Shown here: positions 1-8,001 of the stretch, in pieces | How the letters are laid out: every line of letters starts with the position of its first letter | Position numbering within the stretch: the stretch's first letter is position 1 | Assembly: GCA_964409335.1 (NCBI GenBank) | Contig: CAYPCW010000031.1 | Location: 1 to 32,421 of the forward strand | DNA from: JABMOW01 sp964409335 | Lineage (GTDB): Bacteria > Fidelibacterota > Marinisomatia > SCGC-AAA003-L08 > JACNLC01 | Length of the DNA: 32,421 bases | Direction of reading: 5' to 3' | Position numbers and translations under genes: made by a program | Notes under the pieces: generated by a model | The model's database searches: none | Told to the model about the DNA's origin: nothing | What the model saw: the letters and a program-made list of their open reading frames with translations, nothing else

Positions 1-1226
1 AGCCAACAAATGCGGGAAGGCAAACCCTGAAATTTCACCTTTTTCTGCGCCATGAGGATCCATCGTTTGAGCGCTTCGTCCTGTGGAAATAATTCCATGA
101 CTTTTGCATCAGTTTTGTAAATATCTTCCGAGTCACCGGATAATGCCACCCATCGAAATGGACCCTTCCCTTCACAAAAAAGGGGACGGATATACGCGGG
201 CACAAATCCCGGAAAATCAAAGGCATGATCAATACCGCCATGTGCGTTCGCTTGTCCACGCAGATTATTCCCGTAATCAAAAGTGACTGCCCCCATTTTC
301 TGCAAATCCAGCATCGCCTGGCAGTGAACTCCCATGGAATGAAATGACATTTGGATATATTTTTCAGGGCTGGATTTCCGAAGAGCAATCGCATCAGATA
401 AGGAAATACCGTGGGGAACATATCCGTTGAGTTCATCGTGTGCAGAAGTTTGATCGGTTAGGACATCCGGGATAATATTTCGTCTGATCATTTCTGGCAG
501 GATATCCGCAGCATTGCCTAACAATCCGATGGACAGTGGGATTCCCCCCTTTTTTGCGGATATCGCCCGGCTTATCGCCTCGTCTAAAGAGTCCACCGCA
601 ATATCCAGGTATTGGGTGTCCAGCCGTCGCCGGATACGGTGAGGGTCCACCTCAATGGTGATGTTCACCCCTTCGTTCATTGTGACGGCAAGGGGTTGGG
701 CGCCACCCATACCACCCAGTCCCGCAGTAACGGTGAGTGTCCCTTTTAACGAGCCGTTGAAATGCTGACGGGCAACTTCAGCCAGGGTCTCATAGGTCCC
801 CTGCAGGATTCCCTGCGTACCGATATAGATCCAACTTCCTGCGGTCATTTGTCCATACATCATCAACCCCTTTTTGTCCAACTCGCGAAAATGCTCCCAA
901 TTTGCCCAATTGGGAACAAGCATGGAGTTGGATATCAATACCCGGGGACTCTGTTTATGGGTTTTAAACACAGCCACGGGCTTACCGGATTGAATCAGGA
1001 GTGTTTCATCATCTTCTAATTTTTTCAGAGATTCCAGTATTGCATCAAAACAGACCCAATTCCGGGCAGCTTTACCCAACCCGCCATAAACGATGAGTTC
1101 ATTAGGGTCTTCAGCGACATCGGGATCAAGGTTATTCTGAATCATCCGGTAAGCGGCTTCCTGATGCCAGCCCTTACATGTCAGTTTGGTTCCGGTTGGG
1201 GGATGAACTACTCTTTTTCCGGTCAT
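1..1226 (-). CDS. hutU: urocanate hydratase (urocanase), 3' end cut by window
   Basis: Catalyses the second step of histidine degradation, converting urocanate and water to 4-imidazolone-5-propionate with a tightly bound NAD+ as electrophile, in the cytoplasm. The open frame runs from ATG at 1226 to the window edge without a stop and gives 408 residues of an enzyme usually about 550 long. Visible hallmarks are NNLDPDVAE (31-39), VYGGLGKAARNW (46-57), the glycine-rich NAD-binding stretch AGLGGMGGAQP (168-178), DQTSAHD (258-264), FDYGNN (316-321) and RPLFCEGKGPFRW (347-359), whose Cys351 matches the essential cysteine of the Pseudomonas enzyme. The frame is continuous, so there is no sign of decay. 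It lies 272 bases after the GHL10-like gene and is probably a separate unit. Other hut genes may follow beyond the window. Confidence 0.96.
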   Translation of the reverse strand, partial: MTGKRVVHPPTGTKLTCKGWHQEAAYRMIQNNLDPDVAEDPNELIVYGGLGKAARNWVCFDAILESLKKLEDDETLLIQSGKPVAVFKTHKQSPRVLISNSMLVPNWANWEHFRELDKKGLMMYGQMTAGSWIYIGTQGILQGTYETLAEVARQHFNGSLKGTLTVTAGLGGMGGAQPLAVTMNEGVNITIEVDPHRIRRRLDTQYLDIAVDSLDEAISRAISAKKGGIPLSIGLLGNAADILPEMIRRNIIPDVLTDQTSAHDELNGYVPHGISLSDAIALRKSSPEKYIQMSFHSMGVHCQAMLDLQKMGAVTFDYGNNLRGQANAHGGIDHAFDFPGFVPAYIRPLFCEGKGPFRWVALSGDSEDIYKTDAKVMELFPQDEALKRWILMAQKKVKFQGLPSRICW

Positions 1227-1498
1227 AATTCCTCTATCATAGGTGGTTTAAATCTATTTCCTTTTACAGACATAATTTACGGGATATCAACCCTTTCATT
1301 CATATGGAATGGGGCGGTAGAAGATGGATAGTCTCGTTTTGACCATTACGCCTTTTCAGGATCGATTACTGCTATAACATAATAGGGGGGACTATTGTCT
1401 TAAAAGTAGGACAATCCTAATGGGGGAACCGGGTTAATTTTCAACGGCAATATTTAGAATCCTTTAAATTCCAAGATTGCTCTCTCATGGCAGGAGTG
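1227..1498. other. intergenic gap between the GHL10-like gene and hutU
   Basis: This 272-base stretch is the longest gap in the window and separates the end of the ribosomal cluster from hutU. I find no plausible gene in it. On the minus strand it holds a small inverted repeat (ATTGTC/GACAAT, 1394-1415) with a 10-base loop, but no T-run follows, so it does not look like a standard intrinsic terminator. A promoter for hutU should lie here. A TTGATA hexamer sits at about 1278-1283 on the minus strand without a good matching -10 box, so no promoter is called. Confidence 0.5.
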
Positions 1499-1512
1499 TT
1501 ATTTCGAAATAA
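1499..1512. repeat. 14-base palindrome at the stop of the GHL10-like gene
   Basis: TTATTTCGAAATAA is a perfect palindrome that includes the TAA stop. As RNA it could form only a weak AT-rich stem with almost no loop, so it may be chance. No T-run follows, so it is not called a terminator. Confidence 0.4.
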
Positions 1513-2704
1513 TTTCGGCTGCAGGTTGTCCCATCGCGTCAAAAATGGGATTAAACCAATCCAGATTGTTTTTATGGGAGTTGTAGGAAAATAAACTGAT
1601 GGCCGAAAATCCGTTCATCCTGATGAGAAGAACCTTATCCACCACTGACCGTACATCCTGATTATAGGTGGCAATTCCCATTATTATACGCTTCTGGTTG
1701 TTTACCGGAACCATATTTGTAATTCTGTCGATCAATCGTGAAAATTCCTGATTTTCTTTCAAATAATTCATAGGAACCACAAAATCAACAGCGCCCGTCG
1801 AAAGCCAGGATATCCAATCCTGTGACCATCGATTCTTCGCAGTTATGGGGTCCGGCTTAACGGCTGCGCTGAGCTTCACCGTTGGCTTGAAATGATTTAT
1901 ATCTTCCCGGATTCCGTTGACCAGATCGGTAATCTTTCGCGATTTATAGGCTGTCCAAAGTGTTAAAACGGAGTCTGCGTCTGATTGTGTCCACCCAAAT
2001 CTGGGGCTGATGATCCCTCTGGCGATATCCATGGGATCGATCCCATTTTGCTTTTTAAAAATATCTGTACCTGTGGGATTATATCCGTAGAAATCATCCT
2101 GATAACGGACATAATCCAGATGAATCCCATCCACATTGTAATGGTTAATAATTTCCAGGATAACCGATCGGATATACGGGTTTACCGCAGGGTGTGTGGG
2201 TGACAGGAATATTCCTTCCCAATCCGGTGCAGGAGGCATTGAGATATCAATTCTCCAGTCCATTTTACCATAATGATTGGCTTCCGTCCAATCTTTGTGC
2301 ATATAATATAAATGGGACGGGTCATCCGGCACCGTTCGGCCGGACCACAGGATATATGTATTGATCCAGGCATGGACCTCCAAATCAAGTTCATGACCTA
2401 AATTAATCGCATATTTGAGTGGATCAAATGAAGGAGAAACCATTTGATTTTTATGAACAATTTTTGATTCATACAGAGCATCTCCCCGTGCACGCACCTG
2501 GAGAAAAATAATGTCAAAGTTTTGGTTCGCTGCAAATGCCATGACACTGTCAATAGAGCCGGGAGTATACAGACAATCTCTCATGACCCAAATCGCCTTT
2601 TTTTCCACTTTGGAAAATTGTGAAAACGCTGATTCCGGAATAAAACAAAACAGGGCAATGAAAATCAGTGCCCTGTAATAATCCTGAGGTCGTCTGGATA
2701 TCAA
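1499..2704 (-). CDS. secreted glycosyl hydrolase-like 10 (GHL10/DUF187-type) family protein
   Basis: A 401-residue predicted exported protein resembling the GHL10 (DUF187, YngK-like) TIM-barrel family, whose members are thought to act on polysaccharides. The substrate here cannot be told from sequence. The N-terminus has a basic start, a hydrophobic stretch (about 11-24) and a likely signal peptidase I site after AFS (26-28); there is no lipobox. Family-like segments are FLQVRARGDALY (67-78), LEVHAWINTY (108-117), VDGIHLDYVRYQ (191-202, the typical barrel strand with an acidic residue) and AVDFVVPMNY (305-314). The start is TTG, preceded by AAGGA six bases away that overlaps the rplQ stop, so translation is probably coupled to rplQ, nine bases upstream. 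A secreted hydrolase at the tail of the alpha operon is unusual. The stop codon lies in a 14-base palindrome (1499-1512). Confidence 0.8.
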   Translation of the reverse strand: MISRRPQDYYRALIFIALFCFIPESAFSQFSKVEKKAIWVMRDCLYTPGSIDSVMAFAANQNFDIIFLQVRARGDALYESKIVHKNQMVSPSFDPLKYAINLGHELDLEVHAWINTYILWSGRTVPDDPSHLYYMHKDWTEANHYGKMDWRIDISMPPAPDWEGIFLSPTHPAVNPYIRSVILEIINHYNVDGIHLDYVRYQDDFYGYNPTGTDIFKKQNGIDPMDIARGIISPRFGWTQSDADSVLTLWTAYKSRKITDLVNGIREDINHFKPTVKLSAAVKPDPITAKNRWSQDWISWLSTGAVDFVVPMNYLKENQEFSRLIDRITNMVPVNNQKRIIMGIATYNQDVRSVVDKVLLIRMNGFSAISLFSYNSHKNNLDWFNPIFDAMGQPAAEIISK

Positions 2705-2713
2705 CGGAGGTCC

Positions 2714-3139
2714 TTAAGACTCAGATTTTCCGGATGCTTCCTCGGTTGCCGCTTCTTTTTTAACCGGCGAGAATTGAAAATCAACAAATTCAATTAACGA
2801 GATAGGTGAATTATCATTTTTCCGGTTGTTCAATTTGATGATGCGGGTGTATCCGCCTTTTCGGTCGGCGAATGCGGGGGCTATATCATGCATTAGAATG
2901 TTTGCAGTATCTTTCCCAATCTTCCCCGGGAGTTTTTGAAGAATTAATCGCCGGCCATGCAATCCGCCTTTTTTCGCATAAGTCACCAACCGTTCGACAA
3001 ATCCTCTCAATTCTTTTGCTTTTGGATCCGTTGTTTTTATTCTTTTATGTGTAATTAAGGAGATTGCAAGGTTTCTCAGTAGCGCTTTTCTGTGACTTGC
3101 GGTTCGTCCAAGCTTTCGCCCTCGTTTCTGATGTCTCAT
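2714..3139 (-). CDS. rplQ: 50S ribosomal protein L17
   Basis: L17 binds 23S rRNA on the large subunit near the exit tunnel. The 141-residue product starts MRHQKRGRKLGR, the near-invariant L17 opening, and carries the family stretch ALLRNLAISLITH (19-31) and an RIIKLNNRKND segment (about 98-108). After residue about 122 it has a charged, low-complexity tail rich in Lys, Glu, Ala and Ser, longer than the E. coli protein, as is common in FCB-group bacteria. It follows rpoA by five bases, its usual place at the end of the alpha operon, and its stop codon overlaps the ribosome-binding site of the next gene. Confidence 0.98.
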   Translation of the reverse strand: MRHQKRGRKLGRTASHRKALLRNLAISLITHKRIKTTDPKAKELRGFVERLVTYAKKGGLHGRRLILQKLPGKIGKDTANILMHDIAPAFADRKGGYTRIIKLNNRKNDNSPISLIEFVDFQFSPVKKEAATEEASGKSES

Positions 3140-3144
3140 ATCAA

Positions 3145-4119
3145 CTAATCCTTGTCACCTAAATAGGGTGTCGTATCCATTCCAAAATACAAGTTCATAC
3201 TGGTCAATTTTTCAACCAGTTCGTTAAGAGATTTCCGGCCGAAATTCTTGTATCGCAGCATTTCGCTCTCTTCTTTTCCAACCAGTTCACCTATTGATCG
3301 GATACCTGCTGCTTGAAGACAATTGTAGCTTCTAACAGAGAGTTCCATCTCGTCAATACTTTTTTCGAGAATTGATTTCACTTCCATCGCTTCATTTACT
3401 TCATCTTCGTTCACGGCATTAATCACCCGGGAATCATAAAACATGAAGAATGAAATCTGGTTACGAATGATTGCAGCTGCATGATTAATGGCATCTTTAG
3501 GTGAAGTCGAACCATCCGTACCTATTGAAATTTCCAGTTTTTCATACCCTTCTGTGGATGTTGGAATGGGTTCAACTATCCAGTTGACGCTTGTGACCGG
3601 ATTAAAAATCGTATCCATAGCGATGGTCCCGATGGGGACATCCTTTACTTTATTTTTTTCCGCCAGAACGTACCCCCTTCCGCGAGAAATTCGAATATCC
3701 ATAGACAAATCAGCATCATCCATCAGGGTACAGATTTTCAATTCAGGATTTAGCACATCAAAGGAAGAAGATTCATCATTGATCTGTTTTGCCGTAAAAA
3801 TACCCGGACCCTTTAATCTGACGGTTATCAGTTCAGGGTCGCCTTCGACAATTTTAAAACGAACCTGTTTTAGGTTCAGTACGACATCCGGAATATCTTC
3901 GACGATACCTTTGACCGTTGTAAATTCGTGGGGTACGCCCTCAATTTTTATAGAAGTAATACCGACACCCGGGATGGATGTTTTCAACACTCGGCGAAGC
4001 GCATTACCCATGGTGACTCCGTACCCTTTTTCAAATGGTTCGGCGACCACTTTTGCAAAGTTTTTGGATTCTTCTACTATGGATACTGTAATATCCGGAA
4101 AATGTTTATTTATTGCCAT
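3145..4119 (-). CDS. rpoA: DNA-directed RNA polymerase subunit alpha
   Basis: The alpha subunit dimerises to start RNA polymerase assembly and contacts upstream promoter DNA and activators. At 324 residues it has normal length. The N-terminal domain (about 1-230) carries the dimerisation and assembly signature NALRRVLKTSIPG (39-51). The C-terminal domain (about 255-315) has the helix–hairpin–helix DNA-binding surface, with SVRSYNCLQAAGIRSI (261-276), where Arg263 corresponds to E. coli Arg265 that touches UP-element DNA. It sits between rpsD and rplQ as in the standard alpha operon. The complete C-terminal domain implies that UP-element and class I activator contacts are possible. Confidence 0.99.
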   Translation of the reverse strand: MAINKHFPDITVSIVEESKNFAKVVAEPFEKGYGVTMGNALRRVLKTSIPGVGITSIKIEGVPHEFTTVKGIVEDIPDVVLNLKQVRFKIVEGDPELITVRLKGPGIFTAKQINDESSSFDVLNPELKICTLMDDADLSMDIRISRGRGYVLAEKNKVKDVPIGTIAMDTIFNPVTSVNWIVEPIPTSTEGYEKLEISIGTDGSTSPKDAINHAAAIIRNQISFFMFYDSRVINAVNEDEVNEAMEVKSILEKSIDEMELSVRSYNCLQAAGIRSIGELVGKEESEMLRYKNFGRKSLNELVEKLTSMNLYFGMDTTPYLGDKD

Positions 4120-4141
4120 TCAATGAATACCTTATTAATTT

Positions 4142-4753
4142 TTATTTGGAGTACAACTCAACGACTAATTGTTCATTTAATGGTTCAGGGATCTGGTCTC
4201 TTTCCGGAATACTTTCAAATACACCCGTCATTTTCGCTTTATCGATGGTTAACCATGGTACAGGATTATCCCCCTGAACTTTTCTGAGATTCTCGTGAAA
4301 AATCTCAACTTTTTTACTTTTATCCCGAACCTGAATTTTATCACCCGGTTTTAAAATATATGATGGAATATTAACGATTCGATTATTCACCATAAAATGT
4401 CTGTGGGAGACCAATTGTCGGGCAGAATCCCGTGTGGGTGCAAAACCCAATCGAAATACGGTGTTGTCCATACGTGATTCTAGCATTTTCAGCAGATTGT
4501 GACCTGTAGGCCCCAGTTTCATTTGGGCTTTCTGAAAATAATTCCTGAATTGTTTTTCCAGTAGACCATACAAATATTTTATGCGTTGTTTTTCCCGCAT
4601 CTGGATACCATAGTTCGAGAGTTTGCTACGTCTGGATTGTCCGTGTTGTCCCGGTGCATAATTTTTCCGGGGTGATGCAAATTTTGCGGACTCATACACG
4701 GGGTATTCCAGTCTTCTGCAAATTTTTCCTCTTGGACCGATATATCTTGCCAT
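4142..4753 (-). CDS. rpsD: 30S ribosomal protein S4 (zinc-free type)
   Basis: S4 is a primary 16S rRNA binder that nucleates assembly of the small-subunit body and, in E. coli, represses the alpha operon. The 203-residue protein begins MARYIGPRGKICRRL, with the S4-like RNA-binding module at about 94-155 (SRMDNTVFRLGFAPTRDSARQLV). The N-terminal region has a single cysteine (Cys12) instead of the four of the zinc-binding form, so this is the C-minus paralogue type. It lies 17 bases after rpsK and 22 bases before rpoA. There is no spare leader nearby for the E. coli-type S4 pseudoknot. Confidence 0.98.
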   Translation of the reverse strand: MARYIGPRGKICRRLEYPVYESAKFASPRKNYAPGQHGQSRRSKLSNYGIQMREKQRIKYLYGLLEKQFRNYFQKAQMKLGPTGHNLLKMLESRMDNTVFRLGFAPTRDSARQLVSHRHFMVNNRIVNIPSYILKPGDKIQVRDKSKKVEIFHENLRKVQGDNPVPWLTIDKAKMTGVFESIPERDQIPEPLNEQLVVELYSK

Positions 4754-4770
4754 TCAAATAGATCCTTTAA

Positions 4771-5163
4771 TTAGACTCTTCTACGTTTAGATGGTCGGCA
4801 GCCATTATGCGGGATGGGTGTCACATCTAAAATCGATGTAACATTTAACCCGGCAGCCCTGAGTGCCCTTACCGCCGCTTCTCTGCCGGAACCCGGTCCT
4901 TTAACCCGAACCTGGACACTCGCTAATCCAAAGGACATGGCTTCATCTGCAGCTTTCTGGGCAGCAAGAGTTGCTGCAAACGGTGTGCTTTTCCGTGAAC
5001 CTTTAAATCCAACCTGTCCTGAGCTGGCAAATGAAATTGCATTCCCAAATTTATCAGTCAGGGTGATAATGGTATTGTTGAATGTCGCCTTGATATGCGC
5101 GATTCCCTCAGGTTCGACCTTTGCTTTTCTTTTCTTTTTTACGGATTTTTTTGGCTTCGCCAA
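4771..5163 (-). CDS. rpsK: 30S ribosomal protein S11
   Basis: S11 lies on the platform of the small subunit next to the mRNA path. The conserved core includes HIKATFNNTIIT, KGSRKSTPFAA, KGPGSGREAAVRAL and the C-terminal DVTPIPHNGCRPSKRRRV. Two TTG codons compete as start, at 5169 and 5163. The AAGGAG at 5176-5171 is one base from the first but seven from the second, so I chose 5163, which gives MAKPKKSVKKK and 130 residues. No ATG lies upstream of the conserved core. It follows rpsM by 24 bases in the alpha operon. Confidence 0.96.
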   Translation of the reverse strand: MAKPKKSVKKKRKAKVEPEGIAHIKATFNNTIITLTDKFGNAISFASSGQVGFKGSRKSTPFAATLAAQKAADEAMSFGLASVQVRVKGPGSGREAAVRALRAAGLNVTSILDVTPIPHNGCRPSKRRRV

Positions 5164-5187
5164 GTTCAATCTCCTTCGATGAAAATA

Positions 5188-5556
5188 TTACTTTTTCTTT
5201 TTAACTGGTTTTCTAACTTTACCTTTGCGGGTTCTGGCATTATTATGAGTATTCTGCCCCCTCACAGGTAACCCGCGCCGGTGACGAAGTCCACGGTAGC
5301 AGCCGACCTCCATAAGTCGCTTTAAATTCCGGGTGACACTGCCCCGCAATTCACCTTCGGTAGAAAAATGATTTCCGATCTCATTCCGGATAGCCAGTAT
5401 TTGATCTTCAGTCAGTTCATGGACCCGTGTATTGGGATCGATACCGGTACTTTGTAATATTAGTGCAGAAGTAGTGTGTCCAATACCATAAATATATGGA
5501 AGTGCAAATTCTACCTTCTTATTTCTGGGTAAATCAACACCAGCAATTCTAGCCAA
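5188..5556 (-). CDS. rpsM: 30S ribosomal protein S13
   Basis: S13 sits in the small-subunit head, touching the P-site tRNA and bridging to the large subunit. The 122-residue protein has the universal start MARIAGVDLPRNK, the IYGIG helix–two-turn–helix entry (about 22-26), the RGLRHRRGLPVRGQ signature (about 89-102) and the basic tail TRKGKVRKPVKKKK. The start codon is TTG at 5556 and is well fixed, because S13 begins this way across bacteria and GAGGAG lies eight bases upstream, overlapping the rpmJ stop codon. The 12-base gap to rpmJ suggests translational coupling. Confidence 0.98.
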   Translation of the reverse strand: MARIAGVDLPRNKKVEFALPYIYGIGHTTSALILQSTGIDPNTRVHELTEDQILAIRNEIGNHFSTEGELRGSVTRNLKRLMEVGCYRGLRHRRGLPVRGQNTHNNARTRKGKVRKPVKKKK

Positions 5557-5568
5557 AACTTATTCTCC

Positions 5569-5682
5569 TCATCCTTGTCTTTGTTTGTGTTTTGGATTCA
5601 CACAGATAACCCTGAGGACACCATGTCTCTTAATTATCTGACATTTATCACAAATCTTCTTTACTGATGCACGGACTTTCAT
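5569..5682 (-). CDS. rpmJ: 50S ribosomal protein L36 (zinc-ribbon type)
   Basis: L36 is the smallest large-subunit protein. This 37-residue gene starts MKVRASVKKICDKC and ends KHKQRQG. It has the complete zinc-binding set Cys11, Cys14, Cys27 and His32, marking the C-plus form. It lies eight bases after infA and 12 before rpsM, the usual infA-rpmJ-rpsM junction of many bacteria. Confidence 0.97.
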   Translation of the reverse strand: MKVRASVKKICDKCQIIKRHGVLRVICVNPKHKQRQG

Positions 5683-5690
5683 AATTCCCT

Positions 5691-5909
5691 CTATTTATAT
5701 CGAAATGTGATTCGACCTCTGCTCAGGTCATATGGAGACAATTCCAACTTTACCTTATCTCCAGGCAAAATTTTGATAAAATGCATTCGCATTTTTCCAG
5801 AAACATGGGCGAGTACTTCATGCCCATTATCAAGAGTCACACGGAAAGTGGCATTGGGTAATGTCTCGGTGATCGTTCCATCGACTTCAATGCCTGCTTC
5901 TTTTGCCAT
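5691..5909 (-). CDS. infA: translation initiation factor IF-1
   Basis: IF-1 occupies the A site of the 30S subunit during initiation and assists IF-2 and IF-3. The 72-residue product is exactly the usual length and is a single OB-fold (S1-like) domain, with GTITETLPNATFRVTLDNGHEVLAHVSG in order, then MRMHFIKILPGDKV and the closing DLSRGRITFRYK. It starts with ATG and follows map by one base. Its place between map and rpmJ is common outside gamma-proteobacteria. Confidence 0.98.
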   Translation of the reverse strand: MAKEAGIEVDGTITETLPNATFRVTLDNGHEVLAHVSGKMRMHFIKILPGDKVKLELSPYDLSRGRITFRYK

Positions 5910-5910
5910 A

Positions 5911-6654
5911 TTAATTTGTTAACACTTCCGGACCGTTTGCTGTGATTGTAACTGTATGCTCGAAATGTGCTGATGGGAGTCCGTCATGAGTCACAACCGT
6001 CCATCCGTCATTTAAGGTTCTCACATCCGGTTGTCCCATATTGATCATCGGTTCGATTGCAAAGCACATGCCTGCGTCTATAAGCGCACCCCTGTTTTTT
6101 TTACCGAAGTTCGGGATTTGCGGTTCTTCATGCAGATCAGTGCCAATTCCATGTCCCACCAACTCGCGCACAACGCTGAATCCATTCTTCTCTGCATGTT
6201 TTTGGATCGCAAATCCGATATCACCAATCCGTTTACCTGGGATCGCCTGCTGAATTCCCACAGACAGACACTCGCGGGTGATATCTATCAATTTTTGTTT
6301 TTTTTCTGAAATTTTACCCACCGCAAATGTTCGCGCATGATCGCCATAATACTTGTTTTTTAAAACGCCCACGTCAATTCCAACAATCTCACCCTCTTTT
6401 AATTTGCGTTTCCCGGGGATCCCGTGCACAACTTCATCATCAATAGATATACATAACGTAGCCGGAAACCCATATAATCCTTTAAACCCTGGGATTGCAT
6501 CCTGACCTCGGATATACTCCTCAGCGATCCGATCTAATTCCAGAGTTTCCATCCCGGGAACGATATATTTTTCCAATACTTCCAATGTACGTTTTACGAT
6601 TTGCCCGCTGATCAGAATATTGGATACTTCAGCTGGACCTCTAATGTGAATCAT
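5911..6654 (-). CDS. map: methionine aminopeptidase, type I
   Basis: Removes the initiator methionine from new proteins when the next residue is small, acting at the ribosome tunnel exit. The 247-residue protein has the full pita-bread dinuclear metal site: Asp94 (GIDVG), Asp105 (GDHARTF), His168 (GHGIG), Glu201 (IEPM) and Glu232 (FEHT). His77 in VVHGIPG and His175 in DLHEEP are the substrate-contacting histidines. There is no N-terminal zinc-finger extension and no type II insert, so it is a short type I enzyme. It follows secY by 12 bases; the adk gene often found between them is absent here. Confidence 0.98.
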   Translation of the reverse strand: MIHIRGPAEVSNILISGQIVKRTLEVLEKYIVPGMETLELDRIAEEYIRGQDAIPGFKGLYGFPATLCISIDDEVVHGIPGKRKLKEGEIVGIDVGVLKNKYYGDHARTFAVGKISEKKQKLIDITRECLSVGIQQAIPGKRIGDIGFAIQKHAEKNGFSVVRELVGHGIGTDLHEEPQIPNFGKKNRGALIDAGMCFAIEPMINMGQPDVRTLNDGWTVVTHDGLPSAHFEHTVTITANGPEVLTN

Positions 6655-6666
6655 GCCTGGATCCGG

Positions 6667-8001
6667 TTAAAATCGACGCCTGCCTTTAATTTTTCCGGTT
6701 TTCAAAAAACCATCATAGTTACGCATCAGAAGATGACTTTCAACCTGCTGAAGTGTGTCCAGCCCAACACCGACAATAATCAATAAACTTGTTCCGCCAA
6801 AAAAGCTCGCCAGCGAATAGTCGACCCCATTGATCTGTGCCACCAGAAAGCTAGGGAATATCGCAATCAGAGCGAGAAATATGGCTGCCGGGAGCGTAAC
6901 TCGTGTCAAAATGTTATCGATATAATCGGAGGTACTTTTCCCGGGTCTGACGCCGGGGATAAATCCACCCTGCTTTTTCATATTGTCTGCAACGTCAACG
7001 GGATTGAAAGCGATAGCCGTATAAAAATAGGTGAAAATAATAATAAACATTCCTAAAATGGCAGAATATACGGGGTGCGTGGGTGCAAACACTCTGGTCA
7101 GAAAATCTCCAACGACATTTGTATCACTCATAAATGACGTGAGCGTGTTCGGGATAAACATGAGGGCTTGTGCAAAAATGATCGGCATGACCCCGGCTGT
7201 CAATATCCTCAGTGGAATATGAGTCGCTTGTCCGCCATACACTTTTCTACCAACCACACGTTTTGCATATTGTACAGGGATCTTTCGGGTACCCGTCGAA
7301 ATAAGAACGACCACCGCAATGACCAAAAACAACAATCCGAGTAAAAAGATATTCGTCAGAGGATTCACGATACCGCTGTTCATTTGAATGATCTGGTTCA
7401 GGAATACGTGGGGCGCACGGGACAGGATACCTACCATGATGATCAGTGATATTCCATTCCCGATCCCATAATCTGAAATTTGTTCCCCCAACCACATGAC
7501 GAAGATCGTTCCGGTGATCAGGGTAATAATTGTTGTAATGGAAAAGAAAATTCCGGGATTGGGCACGATGGGACCTGCATTCGTTCCGGGATATCCCTGT
7601 AAAAATACAGCAACACCAACCGCCTGAAGAAAGGAGATCAATACCGTCCCATACCGGGTAAGCTGAGTAATTTTCTTCCGCCCTTCTTCACCTTCTTTCT
7701 GAAGCCTCTGGAAATATGGAATCACCGCACCCAATAACTGGATGATAATGGATGCAGATATGTACGGCATAATTCCCAGTGCAAAAATTGAGGCTTGAGA
7801 AAAGAATCCTCCGGCAAACATATCGTACAACCCGAGCAGCGAATTACTGAAACCCTGCATAACCTCTGCTAAAGCCGCTTTGTTAATACCTGGAATGGGA
7901 ACATGACCGCCCAGCCTATAGACAAGAAGTACCATTCCGGTGAAGCCCAGCTTTTTTCGAAGGGCAGGAATTTTTAATATGTTTAGAAGTTTTTCAATCA
8001 T
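6667..8001 (-). CDS. secY: preprotein translocase subunit SecY
   Basis: SecY is the channel subunit of the Sec translocon in the inner membrane; it works with SecE (encoded at the other end of this cluster), SecG and SecA. The 444-residue protein has about ten hydrophobic membrane segments. Family motifs include GGHVPIPGI near residues 31-39, GIMPYISASIIIQLL (about 77-91, the plug/TM2 region), the KKITQLTRYGT loop, GIGNGISLIIMVGI in the middle and TRKIPVQYAKR in the cytoplasmic loop that binds the ribosome and SecA. Its start overlaps the rplO stop as ATGA, which suggests translational coupling. Confidence 0.98.
   Translation of the reverse strand: MIEKLLNILKIPALRKKLGFTGMVLLVYRLGGHVPIPGINKAALAEVMQGFSNSLLGLYDMFAGGFFSQASIFALGIMPYISASIIIQLLGAVIPYFQRLQKEGEEGRKKITQLTRYGTVLISFLQAVGVAVFLQGYPGTNAGPIVPNPGIFFSITTIITLITGTIFVMWLGEQISDYGIGNGISLIIMVGILSRAPHVFLNQIIQMNSGIVNPLTNIFLLGLLFLVIAVVVLISTGTRKIPVQYAKRVVGRKVYGGQATHIPLRILTAGVMPIIFAQALMFIPNTLTSFMSDTNVVGDFLTRVFAPTHPVYSAILGMFIIIFTYFYTAIAFNPVDVADNMKKQGGFIPGVRPGKSTSDYIDNILTRVTLPAAIFLALIAIFPSFLVAQINGVDYSLASFFGGTSLLIIVGVGLDTLQQVESHLLMRNYDGFLKTGKIKGRRRF

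Noticed and set aside
35..436. 133-residue open frame on the minus strand
   Set aside because: It is out of frame with hutU, which reads without interruption through the same bases with strong urocanase motifs.
3..1226. Possible frameshift in hutU
   Set aside because: Start 1226 and codons near 119 are in the same phase, and all 408 residues follow the family without a break.
1394..1415. Intrinsic terminator hairpin
   Set aside because: The stem has only six pairs with a 10-base loop, and no T-run follows on the minus strand.
3488..4126. 212-residue open frame on the plus strand opposite rpoA
   Set aside because: It is the antisense shadow of a certain rpoA, has no ribosome-binding site and resembles no protein I know.
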